Assembly (NCBI GenBank): GCA_030065875.1
Contig: JASJCR010000017.1
Location: forward strand, 1 to 64,000
DNA length: 64,000 nucleotides
Direction: 5' to 3'
Source: Ardenticatenaceae bacterium
GTDB lineage: Bacteria > Chloroflexota > Anaerolineae > Promineifilales > Promineifilaceae
The position numbers were made by a program, and so were the translations under genes. The notes below the pieces were generated by a model. It saw only the letters and a list, made by a program, of their open reading frames with translations. It ran no database searches and was not told the DNA's origin. Positions 1-8,257 of the stretch are shown in pieces. Position 1 is the first letter of the stretch; each line of letters starts with the position of its first letter.

Positions 1-1
1 G

Positions 2-103
2 ACCCGTCTGGCGGCCAAAGTGGCGCTCCATAATTTCTGTATCCATCTCAATCAGCAGCTTGGTCGCCAGCCATTGGCTTTCACGACCTTGATTGCTTGG
101 TAA
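2..103 (+). pseudogene. Transposase C-terminal tail (cut by window edge)
   Basis: Frame 2 from the first base reads 33 residues beginning TRLAAKVALHNFCIHLNQQL and ending in TLIAW before a TAA stop. The Arg-Leu-Ala-Ala-Lys-x-Ala-x-His-Asn pattern followed by a LGRxPLAF segment resembles the C-terminal end of DDE transposases of IS982/IS4-like type. The family assignment is tentative because the catalytic residues lie outside the window. No terminal inverted repeat could be recognised downstream. It may be the end of an intact element or a remnant. Confidence 0.5.
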
Positions 104-782
104 TTAATGTGCACCAAGCGTTTAAGTGCAATACAGTTGAATTTTTAATATCAGGACGCCGCGAATGAAAAGGATTTCCTCTCCAGACCGGAAAAAATTC
201 GTGCCATTCGTGAAATCCTGTTTAAAATTTTGAACCATCACCCACCCATCCATACAGATGAATGAAACAAAGTCGATTTATGATGTAAACAAAATTTTAT
301 GTGTCCTTTTGTGGTTCAAATTGAACTCTTAAAAAACCTGCTGCTGCTTCATGGATGATCCCGATTGATCGAACCATCCAGGTAATCATCGTCAAGGGCA
401 ATATCCAACAGAGGCCTCTCAGCGCTCTCCGATTCTCTGCGGTGAGATGGATTCTATTGCTGTTAATCGTGGCTTACACGATAGGTTCTGTTGACATTTG
501 ATTCGATACTATCCTCAATTTTGCGATCTTTTCTATACCCGTCGATTAAAACCGATAACCGTCGACTAAAGCCGACGGCTAAAAGTTGGATTTCCTTCAG
601 GTTAGGCCCTTTAGCCCCGCATTTTAATGCGGGGATGAAGAAACATCCCAAATGCCAACCCAACCTAAATCCCTAACATCTTTCGGCTTTATAGTAATAA
701 ACCGCTAAAATCACTTTTTATAGACAAATCAACACAAACAACTAACCAATAACTAATAACCAGTAACCAACCCGAGGTAACT
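104..782. other. Long intergenic region with repeats, no gene seen
   Basis: No convincing coding sequence is present. The stretch holds a copy of a hairpin-rich element (485-671), shared with a second locus near 38 kb. Just before the DUF3467 gene it holds an AT-rich run of short words of the type 'ctaaccaataactaataacc' (about 735-772). The two overlapping 60-aa reading frames over 463-676 lie inside the repeat and are not considered genes. Confidence 0.6.
485..671. repeat. Interspersed hairpin element, copy A
   Basis: This ~185 bp segment is closely similar to 37977-38130. Both contain, in order, a TTGAC(A/G)TTTGATTC start, a 'ctcaattttgcgat' block, 'ttttctatacccgtcgatt', a CCGTCGA...CCGACGG-type hairpin, a CCCGCATTTTAATGCGGG hairpin and a final 'tcccaaat...caacctaaa'. 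Copy A has one extra 'accgataaccgtcgactaaag' unit. No protein is encoded. It looks like a miniature mobile or REP/BIME-like element; no target-site duplication could be assigned. Confidence 0.7.
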
Positions 783-1106
783 ATGAGCAAATCCCCTCCA
801 AAAAAACGCGTGACCATCGAACTACCGAAAGATCTGCCCGCCAACTACGCCAATATCGCCTTCATCACCCACACCGCCGCCGAAATGATGATCGACTTCG
901 CCCAGGTCCTGCCCCGCACCCCCAAAGGGAAAATTGTCTCTCGCCTCCTCATGTCCCCCATGCACGCCAAAGCGTTTCTCAACGCCCTGCAGTCAAATAT
1001 CCAAAATTACGAACGACAATTTGGCGAGATAAAAATCCCCCAGCAGCCCCACCTCGCTGACCAGCTGTTTAAGTTTCCCCCCGATGAAGCCCCCGAAGAA
1101 GAGTAA
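783..1106 (+). CDS. DUF3467 domain protein
   Basis: A 107-aa soluble protein. After a basic, proline-rich N-terminus it shows the DUF3467 pattern: a strand with Tyr-Ala-Asn-Ile near residue 20, then a short stretch with Met-Ile-Asp-Phe-Ala, then an Arg/Lys-rich segment (PRTPKGKIVSRLLMSP) leading into a helix rich in Ala, Asn and Leu. The C-terminus is acidic. The start ATG follows GAGGT at a suitable distance. The family is widespread and its biochemical role is unknown. It stands alone, with short-word repeats on both sides. Family recognition is good; no function is proposed. Confidence 0.8.
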   Translation: MSKSPPKKRVTIELPKDLPANYANIAFITHTAAEMMIDFAQVLPRTPKGKIVSRLLMSPMHAKAFLNALQSNIQNYERQFGEIKIPQQPHLADQLFKFPPDEAPEEE

Positions 1107-1212
1107 AGACCTCAGACAACAGACCTCAGACGACAGAGAGGTTTCATACAGCGAACGATTTCTGTGGTCTGAAGTCTGTAGTCTGTGGTCTGAAGTCTGT
1201 AGTCTGAACCTC
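1107..1212. repeat. Tandem 21-bp repeat and partial inverse copies
   Basis: A 21-nt unit starting tggtctgaagtctg occurs twice, perfectly, at 1165-1185 and 1186-1206. Upstream (1107-1131) the complementary words 'cctcagacaacagacctcagac' occur, so the transcript can fold back. It lies directly after the DUF3467 stop codon and may act as a weak terminator. It belongs to a class of short-word arrays seen at many gaps in this window. Confidence 0.65.
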
Positions 1213-1221
1213 GATTTGGTG

Positions 1222-1227
1222 TAAAAT
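1222..1227 (+). promoter_or_regulatory. Possible -10 box next to a start codon
   Basis: TAAAAT ends nine bases before the ATG at 1236 and no Shine-Dalgarno sequence is visible. A transcript from this box would be leaderless or nearly so. No good -35 match is present, so the call is tentative. Confidence 0.3.
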
Positions 1228-1235
1228 TACCTTCT

Positions 1236-2210
1236 ATGACCCCCAACTACCCCCACGCCCTCCCCCTGGCCCATCTCCCGACCCCGATCGAGCGGCTGCC
1301 CCGTTTAACCGAACTGATGAAGGGGCCCGATCTGTACGTCAAGCGGGATGACCTGACCGGGTTGGCCGGCGGTGGAAACAAAACGCGCAAGCTGGCCTAT
1401 CTCCTCGCCGAAGCACAAGCCCAGGGGTGCGATCACGTGATCACCATCGGGGGACCGCAGAGCAACCACTGCCGCCAAACGGCCGCCGCCGCCGCCCGCT
1501 GCGGCCTGGGATGCAGCCTGATCCTCAAAAGCCACGAAAAAGAAATCAACGGCAACCTGCTGCTCAATCACCTCCTGGGGGCCCACCTCTATTGGGTTGC
1601 AGATGAAACCCCGGCCGCCGTAACCGAGCGGGTGACCAAACAGCTCCTTTCAATGGGGCATAAACCGTATCTCATTCCGGTCGGCGGCTCTAACGTGGTC
1701 GGAGCCACCGCCTACGTCGAGGCCATGGAAGAGCTGATGGCCCAGATTGAAGCCCAACATCTCAATATCGACGTCATCGTTCACGCCTCAGGCAGCGGTG
1801 GCACCCAGGCCGGGATGCTGGTGGGAGCCCATGCCTTCAACTTTCGCGGCGAAATCCTGGGCATCAGCGTCAGCCGGCCGGCTGAAGATCTGCGCACCCA
1901 AATTGCCGCCCTGGCCACCGCCACCGCCACCCATCTCGGTCTCGAAACGGTGGCGCTGCACGATCAGGTCAGAGTCAATGACGACTATATCGAACCGGGC
2001 TACGGGGTGTTGACCGACCTGGAAAAAGAAGCAATCCAGCTGGTGGCCCAAAAAGAAGGACTGCTCCTCGATCCGGTGTATACCGGCCGGGCGATGGGTG
2101 GGCTGATCGATTTGATCCGCTGGGGAGCGTTTACCCGCGCCCAGCGCATCCTCTTTTGGCACACCGGAGGCACACCGGCCCTCCATGCCTATACGCAGCA
2201 GCTGATCTGA
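1236..2210 (+). CDS. dcyD: D-cysteine desulfhydrase / ACC deaminase family PLP enzyme
   Basis: A 324-aa fold-type II PLP enzyme that would cleave D-cysteine (or a related amino acid such as 1-aminocyclopropane-1-carboxylate) in the cytoplasm. The N-terminus has the family signature LPTPIERLPRL, then VKRDDLTG and GGGNKTRKL, in which Lys49 is the expected Schiff-base lysine. IGGPQSNHCRQTAAAAA follows, with the Ser-Asn-His residues typical of the active site. A glycine-rich SGSGGTQAG phosphate-binding loop is near residue 185. Length matches DcyD (~330 aa). Desulfhydrases and ACC deaminases share these motifs, so the substrate is not settled by sequence alone. It reads in the same direction as acnA but is separated by repeats and a likely acnA promoter. 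Confidence 0.8.
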   Translation: MTPNYPHALPLAHLPTPIERLPRLTELMKGPDLYVKRDDLTGLAGGGNKTRKLAYLLAEAQAQGCDHVITIGGPQSNHCRQTAAAAARCGLGCSLILKSHEKEINGNLLLNHLLGAHLYWVADETPAAVTERVTKQLLSMGHKPYLIPVGGSNVVGATAYVEAMEELMAQIEAQHLNIDVIVHASGSGGTQAGMLVGAHAFNFRGEILGISVSRPAEDLRTQIAALATATATHLGLETVALHDQVRVNDDYIEPGYGVLTDLEKEAIQLVAQKEGLLLDPVYTGRAMGGLIDLIRWGAFTRAQRILFWHTGGTPALHAYTQQLI

Positions 2211-2249
2211 GCTAGCTTAAAACGCCCTGCCATTCCCCCGCTTCTGCGC

Positions 2250-2255
2250 TATAAT
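2250..2255 (+). promoter_or_regulatory. Putative acnA promoter -10 box
   Basis: A perfect TATAAT lies ~100 bases upstream of acnA. The only -35-like hexamer at about the right distance, CTGCCA near 2228, is a weak match. The leader that follows contains short-word repeats (about 2290-2340, 'cacccaataccaattacccaata'). Confidence 0.4.
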
Positions 2256-2358
2256 CGACCTACCGAACGACGATTTTTGATTTACAACTTACGATTGGGA
2301 CCCCCTTCCCCATCACCCAATACCAATTACCCAATACCCAGTTTCCGAGAGGTGTTTT

Positions 2359-5061
2359 ATGGCAAAGCAGGATGTTTTTGGGGCTAAAACCCCGTTTCCC
2401 GGAAGTGACAATTCCTATTTTTATCGCCTGGCAAAATTGCAGGAAGACGGCATCGCCAATATTGACCGGCTGCCCTTCTCGATTAAAATTTTGCTCGAAG
2501 CGGTCCTCCGCAACCACGATGAGTACATCATCACTGAAGAGGACGTCAAAAAATTAGCCAACTGGGAGCCAAAATCCGATCTGCGCGAGGAGGTGGCCTT
2601 TATGCCCGGCCGGGTGATCCTCCAGGACTTCACCGGTGTACCGGCCGTGGTCGATCTGGCCGCCCTCCGCTCGGCGATGGCCCGCCTCGGTGGCGATCCC
2701 AAAAAAGTCAATCCCCAGGTGCCGGTCGACCTGGTCATCGACCACTCAGTTCAGGTCGACGCCTTTGGCTCGGCCGCGGCCCTTTTTATCAACGCCGAAA
2801 AAGAGTTTGTGCGCAACCGCGAACGATACGAATTCCTCAAATGGGGGAAAGAAGCGTTTGATAACTTTCAGGTTGTGCCCCCGGCCACCGGCATTGTCCA
2901 TCAGGTCAATCTCGAATACCTGGCCAAGGTCGTCATGCACAAGGAAGAAGACGGCGAAACGGTCTTCTTTCCCGATTCGCTGGTCGGCACCGACTCCCAC
3001 ACGACGATGATCAACGGCCTGGGCGTCCTCGGCTGGGGTGTGGGCGGCATCGAAGCGGAGGCGGTCATGCTTGGCCAGCCCATTTACATGCTCACCCCCG
3101 ACGTCGTCGGCTTTAAGCTGACCGGCTCGCTGCCGGAAGGCTCTACCGCCACCGACCTGGTTCTGGTAGTCACCCAAATGCTGCGCCAGAAAGGGGTGGT
3201 CGGCAAATTTGTCGAATTTTACGGTCCCGGCATGTCCACCATGACCCTGGCCGACCGGGCCACAATCGCCAACATGGCCCCCGAATACGGGGCCACGATG
3301 GGCTTCTTCCCGGTTGATGAGCAAACGCTGGCCTACATGCAGCTGACCGGCCGCTCTCCCGAGCTGATCGAGCGGGTCGAACAGTACACTAAGCTCAACG
3401 GCCTGTGGTACGATCCGTCAACCCCCGATCCGGAGTTCACCGATACGCTTGAGCTCGACCTCTCCACCGTCCTGCCCAGCCTGGCCGGCCCCAAACGGCC
3501 GCAGGATCGCATCGTCATCTCTGATCTCAAAGAACAGTATCGCGAAATTTTGCTGCGGCCGGTTGGCCCGCAGGGGATCGGTCTGAGTACCGATGAACTC
3601 GACCGCACCGCCACCTACAAAAACGGCAGTGAAGTGGAAATGAAGCACGGTGACGTGGTCATCGCCGCCATCACCAGCTGCACCAATACCAGCAACCCCA
3701 GCGTCATGATCGGGGCCGGTCTGCTGGCCAAAAAGGCGGTTGAAAAAGGATTAACCGTCAAGCCTTATGTCAAGACAAGCCTCGCCCCGGGTTCAAAAGT
3801 CGTCACCGACTACCTCGATAAATCCGGTCTGACCAAATCGCTGGAGGCGCTGGGCTTTCACACCGTTGGCTATGGCTGCACCACCTGTATCGGCAACTCC
3901 GGCCCCCTGCCGGAAGAGGTCAGCCAGGCGATCCTCGATGGGGACCTGGTGGTTTCTTCGGTGCTGTCCGGCAACCGCAATTTTGAAGGACGGGTCCACC
4001 CGCTGACCAAGACCAACTTCCTGGCCAGCCCGCCGCTGGTAGTCGCCTACGCCCTGGCCGGCACCACCGATATCAACATCACCCAGGACCCAATCGGTCA
4101 TGATCCGCAGGGCAACCCGGTTTTTCTGCAGGATATCTGGCCGACCAACGACGAAATCCAGCAAACGGTGGCCGCTTCCATCGATCCGGATATGTTTGAG
4201 AAGCAGTACGGCCGCGCGTATTCCTCCAACGAAACGTGGAACGCCATCCCGTCAAGCGAATCGGAACTGTATCCCTGGGATCCGGATTCAACCTATATCC
4301 AGGAACCGCCCTTCTTTGTCGATTTGACCCCGGAGGTCAAGCCGATTGTCAACATCGAAAACGCACGGATAATGGTCAAGGCCGGTGACTCCACGACCAC
4401 CGATCACATTTCTCCGGCCGGGGCGATCTCACGCACTAGTCCGGCCGCCAAATACCTGACCGACCGCGATGTGCCCCCGCAGTACTTCAACTCCTACGGC
4501 TCGCGGCGCGGCAACGACCGCATCATGACCCGCGGCACCTTTGCCAACGTTCGCTTCCGCAACCAGATGGCCCCCGGCACCGAGGGTGGCTGGACCACTT
4601 ATCTGCCCACCAACGAAGTGATGACGATGTTCGACGCCTCGCTCAAATATAAAGACGATGGCACCCCGCTGCTGGTCATCGGCGGCCAGGATTACGGCAT
4701 GGGCAGCTCTCGCGACTGGGCGGCTAAAGGCACGCTTCTATTGGGTATCAAGATGGTCATTGCCGAGAGCTTTGAACGCATTCACCGCAGCAACCTGGTC
4801 GGTATGGGGGTACTGCCCCTACAGTTCAAGCCGGGGGAAACGCTGGAAACCCTTGGCCTCGACGGCACGGCAACTTTTTCAACCGTCAACCTCGATGACG
4901 ACATCAAGCCGCTGCAGGATGTCACCATCCGCGCCACCAAAGCGGATGGCTCAAGCGTGGAGTTCCAAACCACACTGCGCATCGACACCCCGGTCGAGGT
5001 CGACTACTATCGCAACGGCGGTATTTTACACACCGTGCTGCGAAATATGCTCAAGAATTAG
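2359..5061 (+). CDS. acnA: Aconitate hydratase A
   Basis: A 900-aa aconitase of the AcnA/IRP type that isomerises citrate to isocitrate in the TCA cycle. The three cysteines that bind the [4Fe-4S] cluster are Cys441 (in [10 protein letters not shown]) and Cys507/Cys510 (in [13 protein letters not shown]). Other conserved blocks are the [24 protein letters not shown] segment around residue 212, [15 protein letters not shown] near 535, and the C-terminal swivel domain with [19 protein letters not shown] and [15 protein letters not shown]. Length matches the family (~890-900). The start follows GAGAGGTG. It sits alone and is followed by a long perfect inverted repeat that could end transcription. 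Confidence 0.97.
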   Translation: MAKQDVFGAKTPFPGSDNSYFYRLAKLQEDGIANIDRLPFSIKILLEAVLRNHDEYIITEEDVKKLANWEPKSDLREEVAFMPGRVILQDFTGVPAVVDLAALRSAMARLGGDPKKVNPQVPVDLVIDHSVQVDAFGSAAALFINAEKEFVRNRERYEFLKWGKEAFDNFQVVPPATGIVHQVNLEYLAKVVMHKEEDGETVFFPDSLVGTDSHTTMINGLGVLGWGVGGIEAEAVMLGQPIYMLTPDVVGFKLTGSLPEGSTATDLVLVVTQMLRQKGVVGKFVEFYGPGMSTMTLADRATIANMAPEYGATMGFFPVDEQTLAYMQLTGRSPELIERVEQYTKLNGLWYDPSTPDPEFTDTLELDLSTVLPSLAGPKRPQDRIVISDLKEQYREILLRPVGPQGIGLSTDELDRTATYKNGSEVEMKHGDVVIAAITSCTNTSNPSVMIGAGLLAKKAVEKGLTVKPYVKTSLAPGSKVVTDYLDKSGLTKSLEALGFHTVGYGCTTCIGNSGPLPEEVSQAILDGDLVVSSVLSGNRNFEGRVHPLTKTNFLASPPLVVAYALAGTTDINITQDPIGHDPQGNPVFLQDIWPTNDEIQQTVAASIDPDMFEKQYGRAYSSNETWNAIPSSESELYPWDPDSTYIQEPPFFVDLTPEVKPIVNIENARIMVKAGDSTTTDHISPAGAISRTSPAAKYLTDRDVPPQYFNSYGSRRGNDRIMTRGTFANVRFRNQMAPGTEGGWTTYLPTNEVMTMFDASLKYKDDGTPLLVIGGQDYGMGSSRDWAAKGTLLLGIKMVIAESFERIHRSNLVGMGVLPLQFKPGETLETLGLDGTATFSTVNLDDDIKPLQDVTIRATKADGSSVEFQTTLRIDTPVEVDYYRNGGILHTVLRNMLKN

Positions 5062-5074
5062 GTGATAGGTAATA

Positions 5075-5129
5075 GGTGTTAGGTGCTGGGTGATGGGAAT
5101 CTATTCCCTAACACCCAGCACCTAACACC
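5075..5129. repeat. 18-bp perfect inverted repeat after acnA
   Basis: GGTGTTAGGTGCTGGGTG (5075-5092) pairs perfectly with 5112-5129 across a 19-nt loop, 13 bases after the acnA stop. The words continue as 'cccatcacccggcacctatcacc' up to the next start codon. The stem could stop or protect the acnA transcript, though no T-run follows. The same word family recurs at ~5385-5411. Confidence 0.75.
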
Positions 5130-5158
5130 CATCACCCGGCACCTATCACCCACCACCT

Positions 5159-5335
5159 ATGCTCAAATGGGTCACCATCATCATGGTCGCGGCCGCCGCG
5201 GCTGGAACCGTCTGGTATGTCATCGTTGAACGCCAGCAAAACGGTTCTCTTTCCGCTCTGTCCTGGTCGATTATCGCCGCCGTGTGGTTTATCGTTTTGC
5301 GCCGCCTGCTGCTTTTATGGCGGCAAAATCGCTAA
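5159..5335 (+). CDS. Small two-helix membrane protein
   Basis: A 58-aa reading frame starting MLKWVTIIMV, with an alanine-rich hydrophobic helix (about 5-22), a short polar turn ERQQNGS, a second hydrophobic helix (about 32-52) and an Arg-rich end. The layout suggests a small membrane protein with both ends probably inside. Base composition (many GCC/GTC codons) resembles coding DNA and differs from the AT-rich gap after it. There is no clear Shine-Dalgarno sequence: the start codon is joined directly to the short-word repeat. No family was recognised. Confidence 0.45.
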   Translation: MLKWVTIIMVAAAAAGTVWYVIVERQQNGSLSALSWSIIAAVWFIVLRRLLLLWRQNR

Positions 5336-5484
5336 TTGCGGCCCAAATTAACTAATTTTTGTAACAAAATAGCTCTTTCCATCACCTAACACCCATCACC
5401 CAACACCCAAATATACTGTTATTTCTCCCAGGCCAACCCCACATATACTGTTTTCTCTTCTCTCCTGGCTCCTTTTTCCGGGGG

Positions 5485-5513
5485 TTGACACCGCGAATTT
5501 TCTATGTTAATTT
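5485..5513 (+). promoter_or_regulatory. Possible promoter of a non-coding transcript
   Basis: TTGACA is followed after 17 bases by TAATTT, a weak -10. The next good hairpin with a T-run is ~210 bases downstream, which would give a short untranslated RNA. Confidence 0.3.
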
Positions 5514-5721
5514 TACTTGCGCCTAAAAATTTGGGCCCAAAACGTGACGGTAAAATTGCCATGATATTAACCATAAATCAAAGCAAACACCCAGCAAAAA
5601 CACGCGCAATATCCAGGTTTGAAACCACTCCCTGTGCGTTTAATTGGGTCGCGTTCGGCTGCCGCCTCCGTTTCTGGGAGGCTATCGGGTAATTTTTTTA
5701 TTACCCCTTCCTGGCAACCGG

Positions 5722-5760
5722 CGCGGACCCCAAAAAGGTCCGCGTTTTTGTTTTCTTGAT
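5722..5760 (+). terminator. Intrinsic terminator
   Basis: CGCGGACC pairs with GGTCCGCG around a CCAAAAA loop and is followed by TTTTTGTTTTCTT. There is no annotated gene directly upstream, so it probably ends a short untranslated RNA or a leader. Confidence 0.7.
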
Positions 5761-5802
5761 TCTGACGTCGGTGCGGCTTTCGGATCACGTGGGTTGTTGT
5801 AG

Positions 5803-5822
5803 GGCCGCAGCATGCTGCGGCC
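5803..5822. repeat. REP-like palindrome
   Basis: GGCCGCAGCATGCTGCGGCC is a perfect 20-bp palindrome. A near-identical, slightly imperfect copy is at 7822-7841, also in a gap. Both are preceded by AG or CAG and followed by CG. Confidence 0.6.
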
Positions 5823-5856
5823 GTGGGACAAAAAATAACGATCAAAGGAGATGATC

Positions 5857-6033
5857 ATGTTGGCCATCAACAGCAAAAGGATAATCAAACACATATTATC
5901 AACCTACCTGCCCACCTGGCTTGTCACCAATGTCGATCACTCCTTTGCGATCAATAATCGACCGCAAAACGAAACCAGCTTTAAATTTAGGCAGATTTCC
6001 GGCACCCGAATTCCCTATCCCCTCAGAGGGTGA
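5857..6033 (+). CDS. Doubtful small ORF with a strong ribosome binding site
   Basis: A 58-aa frame starting MLAINSKRIIKHIL. AAAGGAG lies six bases before this ATG, an unusually good Shine-Dalgarno for a random ORF. Against it, the downstream codons do not look selected, no family is recognised, and the 3' part runs toward a terminator hairpin. It could be a small peptide or a leader peptide, or the match may be chance. Confidence 0.2.
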   Translation: MLAINSKRIIKHILSTYLPTWLVTNVDHSFAINNRPQNETSFKFRQISGTRIPYPLRG

Positions 6034-6060
6034 GCATCCCAGCTCCACACATTTGTACAC

Positions 6061-6106
6061 AACGCGGGTCATCCGGAAAAACGGTGGCCCGCGTTTTTTG
6101 TTTTCT
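6061..6106 (+). terminator. Terminator-like hairpin
   Basis: AACGCGGG pairs with CCCGCGTT across a loop that itself contains a CCGG/CGG pairing, followed by TTTTTTGTTTTC. The tail is very like that of the terminator at 5722, suggesting two related transcript ends. Confidence 0.6.
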
Positions 6107-6387
6107 AAGCCGCCGTTGATCGTCGAGCACCTTAACAACTTCATAGCTAATCATCTCAAAATTCCGGCGCGAATTTAGCAAACAAAGGTTAAGTGATTTA
6201 CAAAAAGAATTGTTAAAAAAAGCCACGGATTACCACGGATTTTCACGGATTTCTCTCCCTAATCTGCGTAATCTGCGTAATCTGCGGACACCTTCTTAAG
6301 AAAACTTTTTGTAACTTACCTAAAGTTAAAAGAAAGATCTATACCGCAGACCGCTTTTACTTTAAACTTTGACCTTTGCCCTATTTT

Positions 6388-6459
6388 TGCGGAGTAACTC
6401 AACGGCAGAGTGACCGGCTGTTAACCGGTTGGTTGTGGGTTCGAATCCCACCTCCGCAG
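6388..6459 (+). tRNA. tRNA-Asn (GTT)
   Basis: A 72-nt cloverleaf. Acceptor TGCGGAG pairs with CTCCGCA, the D arm is ACTC/GAGT, the anticodon stem ACCGG/CCGGT encloses loop CTGTTAA (anticodon GTT), the variable loop has five bases, and the T arm GTGGG/CCCAC has loop TTCGAAT. The discriminator is G and CCA is not encoded. A GAGGCT/AGCCTC hairpin follows at 6481-6506 and may end the transcript. Confidence 0.95.
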
Positions 6460-6549
6460 CTGTGGCCTCGATCCCAAAAAGAGGCTTCACTCAGGGGGGA
6501 GCCTCCTCTAATCTTTTACCTTACACCTTAAACCCTATCAAAAGTGCTG

Positions 6550-6619
6550 AGTCCTGAGTTAAAAGTCCTGAGTCTGGTAACAGCGCCAACTGAGGACTTT
6601 TAACTTAGCACTCAGGACT
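6550..6619. repeat. Nested inverted repeat of 'tcctgagt' words
   Basis: AGTCCTGAGT (6550-6559) pairs with ACTCAGGACT (6610-6619), and inside it GTTAAAAGTCCT (6558-6569) pairs with AGGACTTTTAAC (6593-6604). This is another short-word array that folds into long stems, like those after acnA and the DUF3467 gene. Confidence 0.6.
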
Positions 6620-7008
6620 AAACCTTTGCGTAGGGCAACACCGCCTGCCCCTCCTGCAACCGGCTCAAAAGTAATCGCACCCCCACGAAGCGGATATGAA
6701 GCTGCTTTGGGAACCAAAAATCCCTCGGGTTGATTACCTAGTCCTAAAAGGAGAGATTCCCGCAGCCTGGAAAGTGTATCTGCCGCTTGTCAAACAAAAT
6801 CGAGTGGGGTGAGTTTGTTTGGCCGGCGGCAAAATCGCGTATTTTCAAAGCGGGATGGCCAATTGGTACCTGGGTCATGTATCGGAAGTCACCAAGTACT
6901 CAAGTTTTACTTAATATTCACGAAATTGGTCCGCTCAAGTGTTGAGTTATTGATAGACAAGATTCATAATTGGTGAGTGTGGTATTTTTCTCCTAGAAGT
7001 TAAACATT
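6620..7008. other. Gap before the GAF gene, little recognisable
   Basis: A 38-codon frame (6696-6812, starting MKLLWEPKIPRVDY) is the only plausible coding remnant. It has no family match by eye and no good ribosome binding site. The rest is AT-rich toward the 7009 start. Confidence 0.35.
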
Positions 7009-7779
7009 ATGACCTTAACTGCAACACCTGTGAATCAATCAACAGCCAGCTCATTTCCGCCTGATCAGTTGATGTCCGCCTTAATGCGACTTAACCTGCA
7101 GCCGCTGTCGTCACAGCGCACGTTGATCCAGGCGCTCGAACTGCTTTGTGAGGCGTTTGAGGTCACTTACGGGCTTCTCGGCCGGCTTGATACAACCCAC
7201 GAGGTACTGGAAACGGTCACCGTTTATGGAGCCAACGGTTGGGCAGATCACGAAGAGTCATTAAAGCACGCCGCCATCCAGGCGATGCTGACGCAGGCCG
7301 ATGGCGTGATCCCCACCCAATTTTCCCATCGCCCCCTCCACTCAGATCTGGAATTCAAAGGGTGCGGCATTCCCATCATTTGGCGTGGCGAATTAATTGG
7401 CCTGCTGATTTTGCTGTGCCCCAAAAAGCGGCCACACGATATCTTCCCCCACCTGGAAATCATGCTTGAAGCGGCCGGTTACTTCTCGCTGGTGATGGTC
7501 AACCAGATCTTGTCGGCCCAGGCGGATTGGGCCACCGCCGCCCCGACGACGCCAACAAAAGCTCAGGCCAACGCCCTAAAAACTGAGCTGCGTAACTTCT
7601 CCCACGATTTGCGCAACGTCCTCTCCGCCATCTTGGCCTGCAGCGATTTGCTGGTTAATCATCGGGCGATGATTTCACCGTCCAACCTCAATCAGCTATT
7701 TGATACGCTTTATCGCAGCACCGAAGAAGCCGTCAACCTGCTGAATTTGCTGCAAGATCACATCCAAGAAAAGATTTAG
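7009..7779 (+). CDS. GAF domain protein with HisKA-type phosphoacceptor helix, no ATPase domain
   Basis: 256 aa. Residues ~35-165 look like a GAF sensor domain (YGLLGRLDTTHEVLETV, then IPIIWRGELIGLLILLCP typical of GAF strands). Residues ~185-255 look like a dimerisation/phosphoacceptor region, with His199 in an H-box NFSHDLRNVLSAI and a second helix ending LLNLLQDHI. The HATPase domain expected of a histidine kinase is absent: a stop follows directly and no in-frame continuation is evident downstream. It could be a dimerising partner or an acceptor for another kinase, or a truncated kinase. It is a stand-alone gene between two long non-coding gaps. Confidence 0.75.
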   Translation: MTLTATPVNQSTASSFPPDQLMSALMRLNLQPLSSQRTLIQALELLCEAFEVTYGLLGRLDTTHEVLETVTVYGANGWADHEESLKHAAIQAMLTQADGVIPTQFSHRPLHSDLEFKGCGIPIIWRGELIGLLILLCPKKRPHDIFPHLEIMLEAAGYFSLVMVNQILSAQADWATAAPTTPTKAQANALKTELRNFSHDLRNVLSAILACSDLLVNHRAMISPSNLNQLFDTLYRSTEEAVNLLNLLQDHIQEKI

Positions 7780-8257
7780 TGGTTTAACAAACATTGATTG
7801 ACGAGCAGAGCCTCTCTGCAGGGCCGCAGCATAGTGCGGCCGATCCGTCGGTCCTTGTCTTTTGCACGAATCGGCGGTCATCTGCCTCACATCCTCATAT
7901 GCCGATGAGGTTCGCCTTCGGCCCCCAAATTCATCCCGTTATATTTTATAATAAGGTTAACCCTCTTCAAAGGCTGTGGCCGGTCTCTGACCGAGCCACC
8001 AGCCGGCACGGTCAGAGACCGGCCGGAGCACTTGATCGATTACAAAAATCAGCCGCGAATATACCCTGATTTTTTATCAAAGATTTGGAGATTCAGGGGA
8101 TTTTGCCAAATCTTGAGGGTAATCCCCTGAATCCTTTAATCCCTGTTTTATTTTTAGTGTTGAACTTTCTTCAGTATTTTGCATAAACAACCGTAGACTT
8201 CATGAATTAGAGCGGGTTTTTCACCTTAATCTGCAGACTTTAAAAAGAGACAAACCA
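7780..8257. other. Intergenic region rich in inverted repeats
   Basis: Contains the second REP-like palindrome (7822-7841), a 16-bp perfect stem GGCCGGTCTCTGACCG/CGGTCAGAGACCGGCC (about 7978-8025) and a 12-bp stem ATTCAGGGGATT/AATCCCCTGAAT (about 8091-8134). No coding sequence was accepted. The stems lack T-runs, so they look like structural repeats more than classical terminators. Confidence 0.6.

Larger units (their letters stand above)
5336..6387. other. Non-coding region with two terminator hairpins and a palindrome
   Basis: No convincing protein gene. A sigma70-like TTGACA (5485-5490) with a weak TAATTT 17 bases on is followed by a G/C-rich section, including hairpins CCTCC/GGGAGG and GGGTAAT/ATTACCC (5668-5705), ending in a terminator at 5722-5749. 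A perfect palindrome (5803-5822), a possible small ORF (5857-6033) and a second terminator-like hairpin (6061-6100) follow. Around 6215-6295 are degenerate repeats of 'cacggatt' and 'aatctgcg' words. The layout could be one or two small RNAs; no known RNA family was recognised. Confidence 0.5.

Noticed and set aside
5650-5760. SAM riboswitch suggested by 'ggcaacc' near a terminator
   Set aside because: The other conserved SAM-I bases (AGAG...GAGGGA...GGCC) are not present, and no methionine-related gene follows.
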